A stretch of 64,000 nucleotides of DNA from Chlamydomonas sphaeroides (GCA_001662425.1 BDDC01000205.1:23429-87428); one strand, 5' to 3'; positions 1 to 12,875 are shown, numbered from the stretch's first letter. Numbers and translations are program-made. The notes: generated by a model not told the origin, from the letters alone.

Positions 1-3000
1 ACTACCACAGATGTCTTGCCAGTAACAGCAACACAGCCGGACAAGCAGCTTACCGATACGATGCACGTAGTTCTCAATCTCCTCGGGCATGTCGTAGTTG
101 ACGACGTGCTGGATGTCGGGAAAGTCCAGACCCTGGCGGATGCGTGAGGAAGCGGGGCCGACAGACGCGCGGTGAGCGTGTCACCCAACAACTCGGCTGG
201 GAGGCCCGGATGCGGGCAGGGGCAGCGGCGGCTGTGCTCAGCGCTGCGGCCGCATGCCGCCCGGGGTGGCGATTGGGGCGACGCGCAACTGCGCGCCGGC
301 GTCGCATTGCAAACAAGATGGACGTGACAAACCTGTGGCGACACGCAGCTGGGGTGTTCACCGGCACGCCCATACCGCGCACCGCCGCCAGAACCACATC
401 TGCCATCGCGCTGCAACCGAGATGACTCTGTGCACGTCAGCGCGTGCCGCATCCTGCCCCATCCTACTGCGGATACGAACGGCAGAACACTGTGTCCGAG
501 CCGCACCTTGCTGGCCACGTCCGTGGCCACCAGCACGTCCTTCTCTCCCGCCTTGAACTGCGCAATGCCGGCATGGCGGTCCTCCTGCGAAGCGGCCAGG
601 GCGCGAAAATATTGGCAAGAGAACGTGCTGCCGTGTGAATAGCATAACACAGAGCGCCGTTGCACGGGGCGGGGCAGGGGCGTGGGTTGAGGCGGGTTCG
701 CCCACCTACACCGCTCAGAGCTGTGTCCCCAACGGCCGCTGGGCCCCGGCATTGGCGGCGGCCCATACCCCAGTACCGCTCAGCAGCACACACGGCACTG
801 CGCGGCGCCATGGACCTTCTTTATAGCCCATAGCACGGTGAATTATGGTAAGAACACGTCGCACTCGCACAAGGCCAAGGCCGCCCTGCCCCACCTGCGC
901 CTTGTCTCCGTGCACCGCCACCGCCTCAACGCCCTGCAAAGGTTGGGAGCAGTACAGGGGCGCAGTGCATGCAAGAAAAGGTTTCAGCACGCGGAGAGCG
1001 GAGGGCGGACAAGCTGGCATGCAGCGCCGCGCGCCACACCCCACACCCCACACGCGCACGACATCAAGCAGGGATGGAATTCGCATGCTTTTTGAGCGAG
1101 CGGGAGGCGGGCGCAGCAACACACAACACACCTGCACCAGCAGGAGCTCGTGGATGGTGTCCACGTCCCAGGTTCCGCCGTTCAACATTGTTGTGAATAC
1201 AAACATGATTCAAAAGTACCATGCATACAATAGAACCAGCGGCCCCACTCCGCACCTGCACCAGCAGGTACTCGTGGATGGCGTCCACGTCGCGCTTGTT
1301 CTCCGCAAAGATGAGCACGGGAGGCGCGGTCTTCTGCGGGCGCGAGAGGGGGGCGCGGCGGCACAGCAGTAGTGTAGCCGCGTTACGCTGGCCCAGCGCT
1401 GCGCGGTGGGCGGCGCAGTGCTGTGAGCGCATCAGCGGCCTTGATCTGCGGCTGGCGAACAATGTAGCGCACGCGGGGCGTTTGCCGTCGGCGACCAACA
1501 CAGTCGCCACAGCCCACGCCCGTGTTTGAGCGCGGGCGACCTGGCTGGACCCTCCTCGCTTGCCCACGCACGAACGTGCATGCGGTTGGCCTGCATACCC
1601 TTGTATCCGCCAATCGCATTTCCCGGTAGCTCCGAGACGCCCGCCCGCTTCCCAGGAGACACATGCCACCCCTTTCCCCTTCCCCCTCCTCCACCCCCTG
1701 CCCACCACCCCGCACCTGCAGGCACTCCAGCAGGTACGGCAGCTTGGCCTCCTCCTTGACGTACTCCACCTCCTGGATCACGTCCATGTTGGCAGCACCT
1801 GGAAACCAGGGGACGCGAGTGAACATTGACGCTCAGCAGCACATACCGTGTTTACTGAATTTATGAACGAACACACCGAGTGCTGGCTGCGCCATGGCAT
1901 CCCTCCCTACACCGCCCATGGACGCCAGAAAGTTAATCCTGGTGAGGGCATCGGCTCGTGCGGCAACCGCCCGACATGCCCGACACGCGCGCGGATGACG
2001 CCAGCGAACTGACAGCAGATTGACACGCCCGCGCCCCCCGCGCGCTGCTCGCTTCCCCTCCACGCTCCATCCGGTCGGTGCTCCCACTCAACGACAGAGC
2101 GGCAAGCGCTTGGCCCATCGGGCCCAACTGCGCAGACCAGGGCGCACGGCGCCACACGCGCTGCTCTTCGGCCACACACAGCGACCGGCCACACCCAGCC
2201 AGGTCGGCGCCCGGCGGCCGCCCAAGCACGCTCCGCACGGAAGGTACCCGCAGCGCTGCCCCCGGCCCATCATCCGCGCATGCATCTTCGCACGAGCACG
2301 CAGACCGCCCGAGCCCCCCCCCCCCGCGGCGCCCCTCACCTGCTCGGCCCACGTTGACCTCCACGGGGTCCACCAGCGCGCTCTCCGCGAAGGCCTTGAT
2401 CTTGGCGGGCATGGTCGCGCTGAACATGAGCGTCTGGCGCTGGCCTCGGAAGAAGGACAGGATGTCGCGCACGTCGTCCTCGAAGCCCACCTGCGCGAAG
2501 TGTGGGAAGGGGAGGGATGCACCATGGGAGTTACGCACTAGTTGCAAACCTCCGAGCGTAAGCCCGGGCCTGAAGAGAGGGGAGGGAGGGAGGCAGGGAG
2601 GCGGAGACCAGCAACGCAGAGGTGCCGTTGGAAGCTCGCGACATGCATATGGTGACTTGGAAGGTGGCGCGGAGCAAGACGGTGCTACCGGCGGGGCACA
2701 TGCCAGACGCACGCCGTCACGTGGACGAGCGCACGTGCGTGCACGTGCGTGTATGCTGTGACACGCTGAGATGTATGAGCGAGTCTCTGCATGGAACGGC
2801 GGCCGCCACCAGCTCCACCATGCGGTCCGTCTCGTCCCGTCCAGGCCAAAGGAAATCGGCCGAAGCGTGGGCGGATTTCAATATCGTGCTGTCATGATAC
2901 CGTATATTGACGTTGATTAGCATGGCCGCTTTCGCGGGTGCGGCCCCACCTGGTCCACCATGCGGTCCGCCTCGTCCAGGCACAGGAAGCGGCACACGTC

Positions 3001-6000
3001 CAGGTTCATGCGCTTCTTGTGCAGCAGGTCCTGGGGGAGGGGGGGAACATGGGCGAGGGGAGATGCGTGGGCGTATGGGTTTGTGATTGGCCAGGGAAGG
3101 TTCATGCGCTTCTTGTGCAGCAGGTCCTGGGGGGCGGGGGGAGGGCGTGGGGAGATGGGAGCACGAAGGGGCTTCACGGAGGATTCCACGCTTCCTGTGC
3201 AGCAGGCCCTTGGCGGCCGATGGGTAGGGCGCGTGCCTGCTCATGCGGCGGTGGAGAGCGTGGGCGTGCCGGTCTGCTACCGGCAGCTGTGCCCAGGGTT
3301 GAGGCCGGAGGCCCTGCACGCGCCACCCCATCCCCTGGCCCCCCACATGCCTCCTGCACCCCAGCCCCTCACCTTGAGCCGCCCAGGCGTGGCCACAACC
3401 GCGTGCACGCCCTTGCGGATGGTCTCGTACATGGGCTTGGGGTCGATGCCGCCGATGCACAGCATGGACCGCACCTCGGGGTAGCGGTCGCTGGCCAGAG
3501 CCTGCGGGCGCGCGCGTGTGTGGGAGGGGGGAGGGCAACGGACGGGGTGATGGTATGACAGGACGTGGGGAGGGGCATATCAAAAGACAGCGGTCCGGGA
3601 CCAGTGCCTGGTGGCCCGAGGGCGGGGTGCGCCAAGGGGCTGCAGCGCAATCCAGAGGAAGGACAGCCGCTAGCGCGCCACCCGCCCATATCGGAGGGAG
3701 AGCGGCATGGGCGGGGCATGGGTATGGGAGGGAGCGCGGCGCCTGCGCTGCCTCCCTGCCCGCGCTCTGCTCCCTGCCCGCGGCCCACCCAGCGCACGCG
3801 GCGCGGTCCGCCCGCACATCCTCGCGGCGCCGCCCCGTACGGCACCTTGCAGTACAGGTCGGCGATCTCGTACGTCTGCGTAGCCAGCTCGCGGGAGGGA
3901 CAGATGACCATGCCCACGGGGCCCTCGTTTTGGGACAGCGGCATGCGCATCTCCTCCTGGAGGGAGCGGGGCCGGGCGGGAGGGGGCCAGAGGTGAGGGC
4001 GGGCGAGGCTGGAAGCGAGGGCGGACGGCAAATCTTAGATGAGGCACCGCGGACAAGACTGCAAACAACAGCTATGTGACAGCGGCAACACAGACATGTG
4101 AATCCTGCCTTGGTGTTGGCAGCCCCTCATGCGGTCGCCCCCAGTAGGAACAACCCAGCTCTGGATTGATCGCTTCTCCCTAACCCCAGCCCCGCTCTAC
4201 CGCTTGAACCCAAACCCAAACCCTGCCCCCCACTCGCACCTGCAGCGATATGAGAATCATGGGCAGCGTGAACACCAGCGTCTTGCCTGCGAGGGAAGGG
4301 CGGGCCGGTGGTAAGCTTCAAGGCATGTGCGAGCGCCGGGTGCGCGAGCAGCACGCAAGCCCTCGGAAGCCCTGCGGCCGCCCCTCCAACCCGCCCATGC
4401 GCCCCAACTAGCAGTGCACCCCCGCCCCCGCCCCGAGCGCCCACAGCGATGTGCGCCCTCCCAAAGCCTCCACAGCACGACCCTCAGGCGCGCAGCCCCT
4501 CACCCCAGCTCGGACACCTTAGCACGACTCTCAAGCCGAGCCGTCCCTCACCCAAGCCACGCCACGCCGCCCTCACCCGAGCCGGTGTTGGCGATGCCGA
4601 TCATGTCGCGGCCGCTGAGCGCCACCGGCAGGCCCTGCATCTGGATCTGCGTGGGCTTCTTAATGCCCTTCTCCGCCAACACCCGCAGCACGGCGGGCGG
4701 CAGCTTCATGTCTGCAGGACGGGGCCAGGCATTTGATTCAATGTCGGGGTGAGCGGGTAAGTTGGTGCTGGTGTTGCAACCGTGGCGTCGCAAGATCACG
4801 ACGCGATCCACACGCCGCCATCCCTTCCGGTGCTGCCCCTGCGGCCCACGGAGGCCCTGGGCGCGGCGCCTCACCCCCGAAGCTGGGGATGGGCGGCGGG
4901 ATGTTCTGTCCGTCGCACACGATGCGCAGCGTGTCGCGCAGCTGCTGCTGCAGCTCCTGCGGCGGTGTGGGGAGGACAGCGGAGGGGAGCGGTTGGTGAG
5001 CGGTTGGTGAGCGGTTGGTGAGCGGTTGGGAAGCGGTCGGGGAGCGGTTGGGGAGCGGTTGGTGAGCGGTTGGTGAGCGGTTGGTGAGCGGTTGGGGAGC
5101 GGTTGGGTAGCGAGGTAGGGCAGGCCACGGCGGCAGGTGGTGAGCTGGCTGGCGTACGCCGGCGGGGGCGTCTGCGCGGAAGCAGGGATGTGGGTGGCCC
5201 ACGCTAGGATAGAGACGTATGTGGCACGTTACGTATGTCAGGCGAAAGCACTGCATGCGGCGCGATGGCCCCAGGGCAGCGTGCCTGCGCTCGTGCCCTT
5301 GCCCCCTCCCTCCAAAGACGGCACCGCACCCACCGCAGGCAGGCGGCGGTACCGCAGAGGCGGCTTCCAGCCCGTCGTCACAGCGCGGGTGTACGTGACA
5401 CCCTGAGGACGGATGAGGAGCAAAGGTGGGGGTTGTAAGTGAAGTAAGGCGCCCCGCGCGGCACGCCCTGGGTTGATGACGCGTCGCTTCTGCCGCTCCC
5501 CACCATCCTCCCACCACCGCGCCCAGCTCCTTGACGGTCTTAAGCGCCCGCCCCCCACACCCAAGCCCACGATCACACAAAACACGCATGTCATCCCCCT
5601 TTCCCCTCCCCTTTCGCCCACGCCTTGCCACCCACCGTGGCCAGCTCCTTCACTGTCTTGAGCGCCTGCTTCTGCAGCGCATGCCGCATGATGTCCTGCT
5701 CCTCCTCCAGCAGCGCCTGCGCCTCGGTGGCGGCCGGCGCGTCCTTGCGTGTGCTGCGTGGGGCACAGGGTAGGCAGGCGGCGTGGACGGCTGGCAAGAT
5801 GCGGGGACGACAGCATGGGAGAGCCAGGGTGCATCGTCACCTCTCCAGCGCTGCATGGGCACCGAGCCCTTAGTGACCCGCTGGCTGCCATTGGGTGACC
5901 CGCTGGCCAACTAGTGTGGCTACCATGGCCCGCGCCCCTCCACACTGCAACTCGTCTTCCGTCCCATTTCCAACACCCCTCGCCATGCCCCACACCCCAT

Positions 6001-7373
6001 CGCCCGCGCCTCCCCACCACGCCGTGATGACCCGCGAGCCATCGTTGTGGCCGCATCCCCATCCCCCACGCCTGCATTGCACCTCCGCGGCATCCCTCCA
6101 ACGCCCCTCGCCCCCGTCCCTCCTCACCGCGCCGTGATGACCAGCAGACTCTCCTTGGGCCGGTCGCCGGGCGGCTCGGACCCCGAGCGGTAGCCGCCGG
6201 GTTCGGCGCTGCCCGCGCGGCCACCCTGAGGGGAGGTGACAGGGCGCACAGCAGCAAGCGGCGTGCCGGGGAGGTCAGGCATGCGCTTGGGGTTCACGTC
6301 GAGGGGGGATGCTTGGTCCCTAGGTGTTGGTAGGGGCTCGGCTCGGCCATCGCAACCGGCCGACGGGAGGCCGGCCGGGGCCGTGGATGGGGACCTTCGC
6401 CGGTATGGGCCCGCCAGGGACGCAGGATGCGGAGCGGGTGCGGGGCGGGCGAGTTGCCCAGAGCCTGCACTCCGCCGTGCTTGGGCGGGTAGCGTGCCAA
6501 CCCGGCCGTGATCCCGGCACAGGTCGCGGCCCAGGGGCTGGTGGGTGGGCTTGCCGCCGGCGCGTGATGCCTCATGATGGGCACTGCTCAGCCTCAGGGC
6601 CCCGGGTCAGCGGCACGCTCCAGCCCAACGCTCCAACCCACCCGCGGCGCCGCAATCCCGGGCGCACCGTGGGCTCATGCCCCCGCCACAGCCCCATCTC
6701 ACCCGGATCAGCTTGAGCAGGCGGTGCTCCTCCGCCTCCCTCCGCTTCCGCAGCGGCACATACTCCTGGCCGCTGCAGGGGCAAGCCGGCAGGGGCAGGC
6801 GGGCAGGGGGGCAGGGGCAGGTGAGGCAGGGGCAGGGGGGCAGGGGCAGGTGGGCAGGGGGGCTCGTGCGCCGTCCTCGGTGCCGGCGCCACTCGCCACA
6901 CGGCCAAGCTAGCAGCACTGGCCGAAGCTGTTCTGGCCACTGGCTATGGCGTCGCAGGCCACATAGATGGAAGGCAGCCGGAGTTGCACTCACAGGGGTG
7001 CGGGACGAGCCCGGCCCAACCCAGCGGCCGAGCGCCATACAGCAGGAGGCACTGCCACGATCCCTTGCTGGCTTCGCGTGCCCAGGACCCGTCACCATAC
7101 CGGCCCACAGGTCTGGCGGCACGCACGTTTGGGCTGGCCTGGCCCTGCGCCGTGCTGTGCCTGACCCCCCAACCCCGCCCCAAGATGCCCCGCCCACCCG
7201 TCGTCCTCGCCGTCATCTGACGCCAGCAGCAGATTGGTCTCCTCCTTGTCCAGCTCCTCGCGGCGGTAGCGTTTGACCGGCCGCGGCTGTGCGCCATCGC
7301 CCTTGTCTACGGCAGCGGCAGCGGGCTGATCACCCGGCTGCTGCACCTGCATAGTATCACCTTCCTGAGCCAT
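1..7373 (-). CDS. DDX41: DDX41/abstrakt-type DEAD-box RNA helicase, 3' end missing (17 coding exons in window)
   Basis: ATP-dependent RNA helicase of the DDX41 family (plant RH35), a nuclear factor tied to splicing in other eukaryotes. Exons in coding order: 7373-7198, 6772-6703, 6225-6128, 5753-5636, 5402-5334, 4956-4875, 4711-4577, 4286-4240, 3956-3846, 3501-3373, 3030-2950, 2490-2340, 1798-1716, 1333-1256, 933-895, 584-507 and 132-54; all have GT donors, AG acceptors and compatible phases (541 codons). Visible motifs: Q motif PTQIQMQGLP, motif I ANTGSGKT split by an intron, Ia PSRELA, Ib TPGRL, II DEAD, III SAT, IV VLIFAENK, V VATDVASKGLDFP. The DDX41-specific block ITARR to GVTYTRAVTTGWKPP precedes the core. 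The last exon stops at YVHRIG, so the end of motif VI and the expected C-terminal CCHC knuckle lie left of position 1. ATG at 7373 is chosen; one at 7382 is also in frame. Family assignment is firm; exon edges are by eye. Confidence 0.93.
4987..5107. repeat. 11-bp minisatellite in a DDX41 intron
   Basis: Eleven tandem copies of gagcggttggt with G/T and A changes fill much of the intron 4957-5333. On the transcribed strand the unit is pyrimidine rich. Confidence 0.9.
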
Positions 7374-8364
7374 GAATATCAAGGCCCGGCCACCCGGAGG
7401 CTCGCCGGGCGGCGTAGGCAGCGAGATGGGCTACGTAAGGTCCCAGCAGCAGGTATCTAAGTCACAAGCTATGTTACTGGGCCAAGCTCGGAACGTAGGC
7501 GTACAAGTAGTCGAGAAGAAAGTCGCGCAACGAGATGCACAGCAGCACCGAGCACGACGTTCGTGTGCTTCCTGAAAGGGGAAGTAGCAAGCTCTAGGTG
7601 TCGTTTGATGCCAGAATATGCTGGGTGCGTTGCAACCTGGATAGCAACGAGGTCCCCATGAGGCATCGAGGCACGAATGAAGTCGCAGCGAGCAGTGGTC
7701 ATTCCCACGCCCGCAACAGCCTCACACAGCGGCGTGGAGAGGCATATCTTCAGGACAGGCTTCACGGGCCGACTGCCGCACGAGGGTGTGTCGACGGGGG
7801 GCTCGCTCCTCCTCGCGGGGACCTGCGGGGAGGCGGTGGGTGTCAAAATGGCGCGTGCCAAGTACCAGGCCGCCCGGGCCCTACGCGCCAACGACGAGCA
7901 ACATGACTTGTTCTAAACCTTAGTTATCAACCCCAGTACTGAGCTGTGCCATACTCGCTTCATGGAGATGCTTGGTTGTCCGTGTCCGTAACACGCTGTC
8001 GCAGCATCTCCTTGCGGTATTGATAACAACAACAACATGCAGACGCTCTGTGCGCAGTCAATTGACGGCTGCCCCAACTCGGCGTGCGGACGGCGCTCGC
8101 GAGCTGCCGGCACAGCATGCCGCCGTCGCGTGCAAGTCGTGGCCTCGGCGCTGCACCCCAGCCCCTGCCACGGTACGCATCTAAACGTCAATTGCGCACT
8201 CCAATTGCCCCTGTGGGTCGCATTGCCGTCCACTCTCGTGCGAAACGACAGCCGTCCCCCCTACCCTTGGCTCGCGACGTGCGGTGCACCCTTATAATGT
8301 CACCTGCGCCCTCTCCTCTGCAGGCCCCTTACCTTGTACCACCAGCCACCTGACTTCGAGCGCC
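7374..8364. promoter_or_regulatory. Divergent intergenic/promoter interval between DDX41 and the SET-domain gene
   Basis: This 991-base gap separates two start codons facing away from each other, so it must hold both promoters and 5' UTRs. A TATA-like CTTATAATG lies near 8290, about 75 bases before the SET-gene ATG. Two short ORFs occur here (minus strand 7469-7891, plus strand 7677-7916) but show no recognisable domain or algal codon bias. No repeat or RNA gene is seen. The promoter role is inferred from gene orientation only. Confidence 0.5.
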
Positions 8365-11300
8365 ATGTCGGCCCTGCCCGTGGCTCATAACACTCAGCCA
8401 GCGCACCGCCAGTTTCGGACCGGGGTGGTTGCCGCAGCGGCCGCATCCCCTCCGCCGCCGCCTCAACCCGCCGCCCCCGCCGCCGGCCCCCGTGCCCGCG
8501 GCGCCGGCGCAAAGCCGCGTGGCAACTCTCCTGCCGCCGCCGCGGCGGCGGCCCAGGCTGAGGCCGAGGCGCTGTTCACCGACCCGGGCCCGGGGCCACT
8601 GGCGGCGCCGCGGGTCGGGCCGGTGGCTGTGGCCGAAATCGAGGGTGAGCCGATTGAGCAAGGGTGACAGTGTCTTGGCCGTGCAGCTGACTCAGATGTA
8701 CGGCTGCTGGCTGCCGTACTCGGGACGCATTGCCTCGGTAGCCGGCGCCGTGCCCCCGACAATGCAGCCGCAGTGTGAGCCACCCCACTCCTGTCTTCAG
8801 GCGCGCCACCACACCTCTCACGCCCTGCCTTGCACCGCTGCCCCCTGCCTGCCGTCCAGGCCGCGGCCGGGGCCTGGTGACGTCGCGGACTGTGCTGCCG
8901 GGGGAGCTGCTGCTGGCGGTGCGGCCCCTGGCGCTGGCGTGGGACCCTCCCGGCGAGGACGAGGAGGAGGACGCGGCGGGGCAGGGGCAGGGCGCTGAGT
9001 CGGATGTGGACCCGGGCGATGCCAAGTTCCTGGAGCTGCAGCAGCAGCTTCTGTCGCGCAGGTGTGTGTTCCAGTGTTAGGTAGCACAGAACCCCACACG
9101 CGGCACAGCACGCCCCGGGTAGAGTGTGTGTGTGGGGGGGGGGTGGGAGTATCTAATTGCGGTGGCGGCTTGGTGTGCTGATGCTGAGTAAATCCGCGAG
9201 CGTAGGAAGCTTGCGTGGACCAGCCCCTGCCGGCCGCTGGGACCGGCACTGTGACCAGCACGTCCCACCGCGGTCAACGCCATGCCAACACCATGGCGGG
9301 CCTACATCTGTAGCTCGAGGTTGCCATGCCGCTACCTGTGTCCATGGCCCCCAGGTACACCGCCCGAGACGTGGCCTGGCTGAGCTCTCTGGCCGGCCTG
9401 CCGCCGTCCCTGACGCCGGCGGAAGGCACGCCGGGCAGTGACGAGCCGGCAGCGGCAACGGGCCCCTTCGGCGGCGCGCAGCGGCCTGCGCCGCCTTCGC
9501 TGGGCGACGATGGCGTGGACGCGGTGGCGGCCGCATCGACGGCGGTGAGTGCGATGCGGCCCGGCGGGGCTTCGGCACGGGTTGCTGGTGGGCTGGGTCC
9601 GTTGGGAGTGGGGCCCGGAGTGCAAGGGCGGGAGGGCAGGGCGCCACAAGCCCAGCGCCACAGATGAGCTGCGGCAGGGGACCGTGCATCTGGCATCGCG
9701 CCGTCGCCCCAACCCCAACGCCTTCTGCACCGGCCCGCCGCCCTCCCGGCCCCTTCGCCTCTGCCAGGACCTGCCGCTGCCGGACCGGCTGCGAAACCCC
9801 GACGTGCTGGCGGACCTGGTGCAGGTACGGCACCGACATAGATGGCTCATACCGCAACATTCTCTATAGTACCATTCACATGACACATTATTGCGGCTCG
9901 TGTTGTTAGTTTTGTGTTCAAGGGCGTGCTGGCGGGACCTGGTGCAGGTGCGGTGTAGCGCGCATCGATGCCGTTCAAAACGAAGTGCAGCGCGGCAGCT
10001 GAGCTCGCCGGTCGTCCGACGTCCTGACGAGCATGCCGCATGTTGGGGTTGGGCCCAACCTGCCCCCATCCGGCCACACCGATGCGCGCACAACCAGTGG
10101 TGCCTGCATTGACGCTGATGTGAGCACTTCCCTGACGTAAAGACGCTGACGTGAAGACGTAAGCACGATTTGATGTCCGCGCCGCAGGCCAATGCTCTGG
10201 AGCCGGAGGGGGGCGCTGAGGACGAGCACGTGGCCTGGGCGCGGCTGGCGGCGGCAGCGACGGCGGACGACGCAGAGGCGGGCGCTGCGGCGGGGCCGGG
10301 GGTTGCCTGGGGCCTTCGGTCGGGGCCCGTGGGTCTGTGGCCCGAGGCGGCGCTGCTCAACCACAGCTGCAGCCCCAACACAGTGGCATTCGTGGTCGGG
10401 TGAGCGTGTGCCTCTGGTCGTACGCTTGCCTCATGCTTAGTGTGCTAAATGGTATTGGTGCATAAGATCACTACCAGTGCACGCTAGCGGCACTCGTGTG
10501 CTCCGCGCCGCCCCTAGAACCTTGCCTCGCCCTCCGCCCCTTCGCCCCACGCGCTCCCTTCCCGCCTCCTTCGTCTCCCTGTCCACCCGCAGCGACACGC
10601 TCTTTGTGCGCTCCACCCGCAAGCTACCCCGCGGCTCCGAGCTCACCGTCTCCTACCTGCCCGTGGGCGGCGGCTCCGACCCCGCCTCCGACGCCTCCTG
10701 CCTGGTGCCGGGGGCCACCCTGCTGTCGCCGCTGGAGGACCGCCGGGCGGCGCTGGCCGAGGGCCGCGGCTTCGTGTGCGGCTGCGGCCGGTGCCGGGAT
10801 GAGGCTGCGTTGGTGAGCGGTTGCGCTGGGAGAGCCGGCCTGTGTCAACCGCCACGCACAACCACCCAACTGCCAACCGCCGCGTCCCCAACCGCCCCCC
10901 CTTAGGACCCCAAGCTGCGCGCGCTCATGGCGGACATCACCGAGAGCACCGCCGCGCTGCGGGAGGACCTGCAGGTGTGCTATGTGGGGCAGTGCGCTGT
11001 GACCGTAGGCGCTGCGGGAGGACTTGCAGGGCGGCCGCTGAGCCGCTGGGCTATGTGGGGCGAGGCAGGGGTCGGATGTGGGCCATGGGACGCTGTGGAG
11101 CTGTGGCGTCCGCGCATCCATCCGGCCTTGGGCTGTGGGCTTGGCAGCACCGCCAGGAGGACCCGTGAGGGGCGCTTGGTGCTGCCGGCGATTCCGGGGG
11201 CTGGAGTGGGCCCGCGTCCGCAGGCGGCCCTGGCGCCTGCGTGGCGTGCAAGGCGAATGCAGGGGCTGGGGTAGGCCGTGGGAACCGTTGACACGTTGGC

Positions 11301-12875
11301 GTGGCTCTTCAACTCCGCAGGCGGCCCTAGCGCGGGCAGACGACGCGGACGATGAGGACGAGGACGAGGAGCTGGGCGAGGAGGCGGAGCAGCCGAGGCC
11401 GAAGCAGCAGCAGGCGGAGCAGCCGGGGCAGGCGAGCAGGCGGCCGCAGCGGCGGCGCGGCGGCGGCGGCGCGGACGACGACGAGGAGGACGAGGAGGAC
11501 GAGGATGAGGAGGGCGGCGGCTCCCGCGGCTGGCGGGCAGCGGTCGGCAGGTGTGGGGGTATCCAGGTCTAGGGTAGACCCAGCCCGTACTGTAACGGCT
11601 ACATCATTCTTCTGGCGCTGTGTGATCTGGCCAGCCGTCATGTGATGTGTTGATGCCGCTAGTGTCGTCCTCTGTTGCGCTACCCGCACCGCAGCGTGGT
11701 GAGCCGCGCCGGGCTGTACCTAGAGCTGATGGATGCGGCCATGGCCAAGCTCAAGCTCACGCCCGACGAGCAGGAGACGGCGCAGGTGAGCGAGGGGGCG
11801 GACAGGGGAGAGGCGGGAAGGCAGGCGATCGAGAGGGGAGATGTGGGCCGGCGGGCTGTGGAGGCTGCGAGCCACCCGGTGGCAAGGGCACCACGGCACG
11901 CAGACTCGGCGTATCGCGAACCCATGCTGACCCTCACCGCCGCCGTCTATGGGCCTGCTCCCGACCCCGCAACAAACCCACCCACCCATCCACGCACCCT
12001 CAGGCGGCTGTTGTGCCGCTGTACACGGCGCTGTGGTCGGCCATGGGGGCTCTGGGCGACATCGAGCCGCGGCTGGCGGAGGTGCGGGAGGGCGATGGGG
12101 GGACCGGAAGGGCAACGAACATGTCGGATGGTGGGGCACCGAGCGCAGCAGGGGCTGCGTGGCTGGGTCGGCCGCACAGGATGGGGACAGCCGACCGACG
12201 ACGACGTCTCTTTTTCTTTTCGCTGCTTGGTCCGCTCCGCAACGTGATGCGTTTGTCGCCAACCACCGGACTGCCAGGTGGTGACTGCGCTCGTGGGCGG
12301 AGTGGCGCCTGGGTCTACGGACCACCTGACTTGGGCCGCCATCGCCCGCGACACGGCAGAGGTGGGGGGCACACAGAGCGGGGACCGGGAGGGGAGGCCG
12401 CCTCATTGCGGGGTTGGGGTTGTTTGGGAGCCCGTGTGTGTGGCCGGCGCACCGTGCCTTGGAAGCAACAAGGGAGGCCTGTGGCCGAGGATCGCTTGAA
12501 GCATGCTTAGGTTCACGTGGCAATCCCTCCTGCGTGTGTCCTGCGCCCGCGCGCTGCAGATCCTGGCCGAGGAGGAGGAGGCGCAGTCGGGAGTGGTGGT
12601 GCGGCGCGGCGGCGGCGGCTTCCGGCGGCAGGACGACCGAGTGACCATCGCCGACAAGGCTTGCGCCAGTGCCTTCGCGGCAAGGTAGGCCGGCAGGGCT
12701 CAGTACGCAGTACCCACTAGACATCAAGAGTTCCTTACTTGGGTGTACGGTACCATTGATTCGCAGGTACGGCCCCATCGGGCGGCCGCTGTACCGGCAG
12801 CTGCTGGCGGCCCGGCGGGACCGCGAGGAATGGGAGGAGGAGGAGGAGGACGGCGAGGAGGGCGGCGAGGCGTAG
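8365..12875 (+). CDS. SET-domain protein lysine methyltransferase, SMYD-like but without a visible MYND finger
   Basis: Predicted S-adenosylmethionine-dependent lysine methyltransferase. Exons: 8365-8644, 8687-8737, 8860-9061, 9355-9544, 9768-9824, 10188-10399, 10593-10812, 10906-10974, 11321-11550, 11695-11785, 12004-12081, 12278-12361, 12560-12684 and 12767-12875. They total 1998 nt (665 codons plus TAG) with every phase matching. Domains: Ala/Pro-rich leader (residues 1-90); SET start GRGLVTSRTVLPGELL near residue 112; an Asp/Glu insertion; catalytic NHSCSPN in exon 6; ELTVSY in exon 7; post-SET Cys cluster FVCGCGRC. A long acidic linker (exon 9) and an alpha-helical region with LYLELMDAAM and VVPLYTALWSAM follow, as in SMYD-type proteins; the tail is acidic. 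No MYND Cys/His cluster splits the SET domain. Exon 2 is the least certain: an alternative GTGAG donor near 8775 would break the frame into exon 3. The substrate, histone or otherwise, cannot be told. Confidence 0.85.

Noticed and set aside
2717..3817. 366-codon minus-strand ORF through the DDX41 gene
   Set aside because: It reads through introns in a frame that keeps helicase motifs only in fragments; the spliced model preserves them all.
7469..7891. 140-codon minus-strand ORF and an overlapping 79-codon plus-strand ORF (7677-7916)
   Set aside because: They overlap each other on opposite strands in the divergent promoter interval and show no domain, repeat or splice structure.
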